From Myxococcus sp. RHSTA-1-4 (lineage in GTDB: Bacteria > Myxococcota > Myxococcia > Myxococcales > Myxococcaceae): a stretch of 64,000 bases of DNA. Below, piece after piece: positions 61,612 through 64,000 of this stretch. The notes under the pieces were generated by a model. It saw nothing but the letters and a program-made list of their open reading frames with translations. It was not told the origin of the DNA and did not search any database. Where the stretch lies: assembly GCF_020037125.1 (NCBI RefSeq), contig NZ_JAIQDG010000012.1:124001-188000 (forward strand). Reading direction: 5' to 3'. A program made the position numbers and the translations under genes. Numbering within the stretch: position 1 is the stretch's first letter; each line of letters opens with the position of its first letter.

Positions 61612-62103
61612 TCAGCGGAAAGCATCGACGATATAGGCCGCAGCGGAAGAGCCTTCGAGGATAGCCATCCCGGGCTTCGACTCGGGCAGCTTCCGCATCT
61701 GGTCGCGGCTGAGCCGGGCCACCGCGCAGATGGGAACCTTCTCGCTGTCCGGAGGATGGGCCTCGTACCACCGGATGACGACCTGCGGGCCGCCCGTCCA
61801 GACCTGCCCGTACAGACGGGTCGTCGATTCAAGCGTCCCAAGCTCTTCGTCCAGCATGCTCTCGATAGGTCCGTCGTAGAGAGAGATGCGCCTCGCGTCG
61901 AGCTGGTTCGCGTCGAGGGCCACCCAGGCCGAATCCCCGACGCGCAGCTTCATGTAGCGCATCGCCTTCTTGGCTTCCTCGGAGCACTCCTGCGGCCCCG
62001 GTGTGCCATCCGGGCGCAGTGCAACACCTCCCGTCGTGGTGCAGCCGGAAGACGTGGCAAGCAAGACGAGGGAGCCGAGCAGCAGGGCCTTGGTCGTGGG
62101 CAT
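61612..62103 (-). CDS. small lipoprotein following a DUF2381 gene
   Basis: 163 residues: MPTTKALLLGSLVLLATSSGCTTT, a signal with a cysteine in a weak lipobox context. The mature protein of about 140 residues has no recognised domain. A GTG at 62112 would add three residues. It starts within 12 bases of the stop of the DUF2381 gene, so the two form an operon. Base composition is less GC-rich than in neighbouring genes. Confidence 0.75.
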   Translation of the reverse strand: MPTTKALLLGSLVLLATSSGCTTTGGVALRPDGTPGPQECSEEAKKAMRYMKLRVGDSAWVALDANQLDARRISLYDGPIESMLDEELGTLESTTRLYGQVWTGGPQVVIRWYEAHPPDSEKVPICAVARLSRDQMRKLPESKPGMAILEGSSAAAYIVDAFR

Positions 62104-62114
62104 GAGCGGCACTT

Positions 62115-63047
62115 CTACTGCCGAATCAGCGTGTGATCCACCGCAACGGCCACCTGGAGGAGACCGTCTCCACGGAAGAGCTGGAGGGCAAGATCGGTGA
62201 GCTGTCCCTGGTCCGTCAGAAATGCGCTCTTGTCCACGACAACCGCGATCTTTCCCGACTGACCAGGAACGAGTATGGGCCGGTCCATGCGAAGCGCGAA
62301 GGGCCGAGCCGTGGAGTTGGTGAAATCCCGGGTCAGGTAGGCACCGTCGAACGTCCAGGGCTCGCCATGGTCGGTGTTCGTCAGGTGAACCACGACCGCC
62401 GCCTTCCCGGGGCCCTCGTAGAAATCGACCCGGGTGTCCATGTCCTCGTTCTTCGAGCGCCAGCGCCTCTTGAGGCGGAAAGGCGTCTTCTTCACCTCAC
62501 CATTCGCGAGCAGCGTCGCGAGGGCGTGATCGACGGAGTTCTCCTCCTTCTTGAGCCGCTCGTTCTCGTCGCTCAGCTTTCGCTCCCTGTTGAGCGAGTC
62601 GTAAAGGGACGAAAGGACGGCGTTGTAGCTGTCGAGGTCCCTGAACACGTTGACCTGGTAGTCGATCCATCCCCCGTCCTCGCGACTCCGGGACCGCACG
62701 AGGAGCATGAGCTCCGTCCCGTCAACGAACGCCACGCGCAAGGGAAGCGCCTCACCACCAGCGAGATCACGTAGCGGCTCCAGCACCACCTTCTTGCCAC
62801 CCACGAGCGGCGGCTCGAAACGACCCTTCCAGGACTGGAGCTCCGTCCTCGCCGGGTCGACGTCTTTCTCGAAACGCAGCACCGTCGCCACCTGCCCGGC
62901 AACGAAGATGGACGGCGCCTGCTGGCCTGGATGCTCAGGCACCTTGAGGGTCCGAATCGTGAGGGTCTCATTCATGTCCCGGGCCAGAGCAGGAGAGACC
63001 ACCAGGGCAAGAAACAGACCACACCTGAAAAGTGAGGAGGTGCGCAT
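62115..63047 (-). CDS. DUF2381 (TIGR02268) exported protein
   Basis: 310 residues with a signal peptide (MRTSSLFRCGLFLALVVSPALA). The body matches a paralogous family described from Myxococcus xanthus (DUF2381): a beta-rich N-terminal half (TLTIRTLKVPEHPG ... FVAGQVATVLRFE), a charged coiled-coil (NRERKLSDENERLKKEEN), and a C-terminal beta half. In relatives, these genes often lie beside Ser/Thr kinase genes; none is adjacent here. The function is unknown. It is the first gene of a pair with the lipoprotein gene downstream. Confidence 0.85.
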   Translation of the reverse strand: MRTSSLFRCGLFLALVVSPALARDMNETLTIRTLKVPEHPGQQAPSIFVAGQVATVLRFEKDVDPARTELQSWKGRFEPPLVGGKKVVLEPLRDLAGGEALPLRVAFVDGTELMLLVRSRSREDGGWIDYQVNVFRDLDSYNAVLSSLYDSLNRERKLSDENERLKKEENSVDHALATLLANGEVKKTPFRLKRRWRSKNEDMDTRVDFYEGPGKAAVVVHLTNTDHGEPWTFDGAYLTRDFTNSTARPFALRMDRPILVPGQSGKIAVVVDKSAFLTDQGQLTDLALQLFRGDGLLQVAVAVDHTLIRQ

Positions 63048-63245
63048 GGGCTCAACCAACCTAACAAGGTGGGTCTGAGCGTAGCAACCAGAATACCCCG
63101 CTTGTCGGGTGTGGAGCCGCACCTCGTTCGGGCCATGCATCACACCCGTCCCGCCCCCCACTCAAAGCAGGTGAGGGACGGCGGAAACCATTCCCGGTTG
63201 CCGCGACCTCATTCCAACCCGACACAACCCTCAGGAGTCACCAGC

Positions 63246-63437
63246 ATGCAGCGCACCACCGAGTCGTCGCAGATCTCCTTCGAGCTGAAGGACAGCCAGC
63301 TCAAGTCCATCGAGCAGTCGCGCCAGTCGTCCAACGGCAAGCTGACCATCAAGACCGCCGTCCGCGCCGGCGCGTCCACGGGGTTCGACTGCATCTACTT
63401 CGCGCGCAACGCCCCGTTCGCGCCTGAGCACCTGTAA
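63246..63437 (+). CDS. 63-residue peptide, possible RiPP precursor
   Basis: 63 residues: a charged, Ser/Gln/Glu/Lys-rich front (MQRTTESSQISFELKDSQLK) and a back half, from about residue 41, with Gly, one Cys (49) and aromatic residues: GASTGFDCIYFARNAPFAP. AGGAG lies nine bases before the ATG, so translation is likely. A ferritin-like enzyme gene starts 35 bases downstream. A short leader-like front and a residue-rich back next to a possible tailoring oxygenase fits a ribosomal peptide precursor. It could also be an unrelated small regulatory protein. Confidence 0.65.
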   Translation: MQRTTESSQISFELKDSQLKSIEQSRQSSNGKLTIKTAVRAGASTGFDCIYFARNAPFAPEHL

Positions 63438-63472
63438 CCCGGCCCCGTGAGAGAGACAGGGAGGATGTGTCC

Positions 63473-64000
63473 ATGAATGTCGTTGCTGAAGTCACCCTGG
63501 AAGCGCTCAAGCAGCATCAGCTCGGGCCGCTGGAGCGTTATAGCGAATGCCTCAGGAACACCTTCGAGGCACATCCTCCCCCTTTCAGCGTCGCCTGGTA
63601 CGGCGACCAGTTCCGGGAGATGGCGAGAGACCGCGAGTGGTTCGCGAACATCATCGTGGGCAATGCGTCCACCGAGGGCTGGGGCTCCGGAAAGCTCTGG
63701 TACCTCGCGGGGAAGACCCACGAGGAGCACGTCTCGGTCCTCATCCAGCAGCACGCGATGGATGAGGCGCGCCACTCCCGGATGTACTCGAGCATGGTGG
63801 AGCGCATCTTCCCCGGCACGGTGGGCGATGCGCTCCGGAGCGAGCTCAAGACGCTCGCGCCCATCTACCGCGCCGACGACAAGCCGGAGCGGCTGCCGCC
63901 CTACTCCTACCAGGCCATCCTGGACAACCTGCTCCAGATGAACGTGGCCGAAATCCGCACCATGGTGAACCAGATGCTGGCGCGCCCGGTGCTGCTGACG
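63473..64000 (+). CDS. ferritin-like (diiron) protein, partial
   Basis: 176 residues before the window ends. The segment NASTEGWGSGKLWYLAG ... THEEHVSVLIQQHAMDEARHSRMY supplies Glu 68 and Glu 98-x-x-His 101, the first half of an E...ExxH diiron site. NVAEIRT (Glu 160) may begin the second half. This pattern occurs in oxygenases, N-oxygenases (AurF-like) and ribonucleotide reductase-like enzymes. GGGAGG nine bases before the ATG supports the start. The right end is cut off, so the second ExxH and the full length cannot be seen. Confidence 0.75.
   Translation, partial: MNVVAEVTLEALKQHQLGPLERYSECLRNTFEAHPPPFSVAWYGDQFREMARDREWFANIIVGNASTEGWGSGKLWYLAGKTHEEHVSVLIQQHAMDEARHSRMYSSMVERIFPGTVGDALRSELKTLAPIYRADDKPERLPPYSYQAILDNLLQMNVAEIRTMVNQMLARPVLLT

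Overview
The window is GC-rich chromosomal DNA that reads as a myxobacterium of the Myxococcus/Corallococcus/Pyxidicoccus group. This is an inference from content: two Hanks-type Ser/Thr kinases with membrane anchors, a lipoprotein toxin and immunity pair of the SitA5/SitI5 (Tox-REase-5/Imm52) type, a DUF2381-family protein (a family described from Myxococcus), many lipoproteins, and strongly third-position-GC codons. Because of the base composition, very long antisense frames lie opposite most genes; they are treated here as shadows. No rRNA, tRNA, CRISPR array or insertion sequence was seen.

Layout. 1-6.3 kb: end of an unknown gene, a GNAT acetyltransferase, a transmembrane Ser/Thr kinase with two small exported proteins, and an unknown protein with a tail carrying three W-M-x-D-F motifs. 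6.35-11.1 kb: a tight operon of two paralogous vWA proteins with Asp/His tails and a P1B-type metal ATPase with a very His-rich N-terminus. 11.1-15.6 kb: a methyltransferase, L-serine dehydratase, an SRPBCC-like protein and a tail-anchored protein. 15.7-25.9 kb (minus strand): a Ser/Thr kinase with seven 19-residue repeats, a bacterial alpha-2-macroglobulin and penicillin-binding protein 1C. 26-30.4 kb (minus): PIG-L deacetylase, a 54-residue membrane protein and an SSS symporter, joined by 4-base overlaps. 30.6-34.2 kb: bshC-bshB1-bshA, a complete bacillithiol operon, also joined by 4-base overlaps.

34.2-37.8 kb: a DUF2911 protein, a small lipoprotein, an AAA ATPase with an altered Walker A motif, and a lipase-like hydrolase. 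38-40.1 kb: the SitA5-like toxin and its immunity gene, flanked by a 15-bp direct repeat. 40.5-47.1 kb: a LysM/peptidoglycan-binding protein overlapping a 1992-residue protein whose metallo-beta-lactamase core is interrupted by long Ala-rich repeats. This is among the strangest loci here.

47.1-54.1 kb: two small proteins, an RpoH-family sigma factor with a good sigma-54 promoter match, an SDR, an MFS exporter and a divergent MASE1 histidine kinase. 54.2-63 kb: a 1262-residue lipoprotein coupled to a FadL-like porin, an unknown protein, an alpha/beta hydrolase, and a DUF2381/lipoprotein pair. 63.2-64 kb: a 63-residue peptide gene directly before a ferritin-like (E...ExxH) enzyme that runs off the window, a candidate for a peptide natural product locus.
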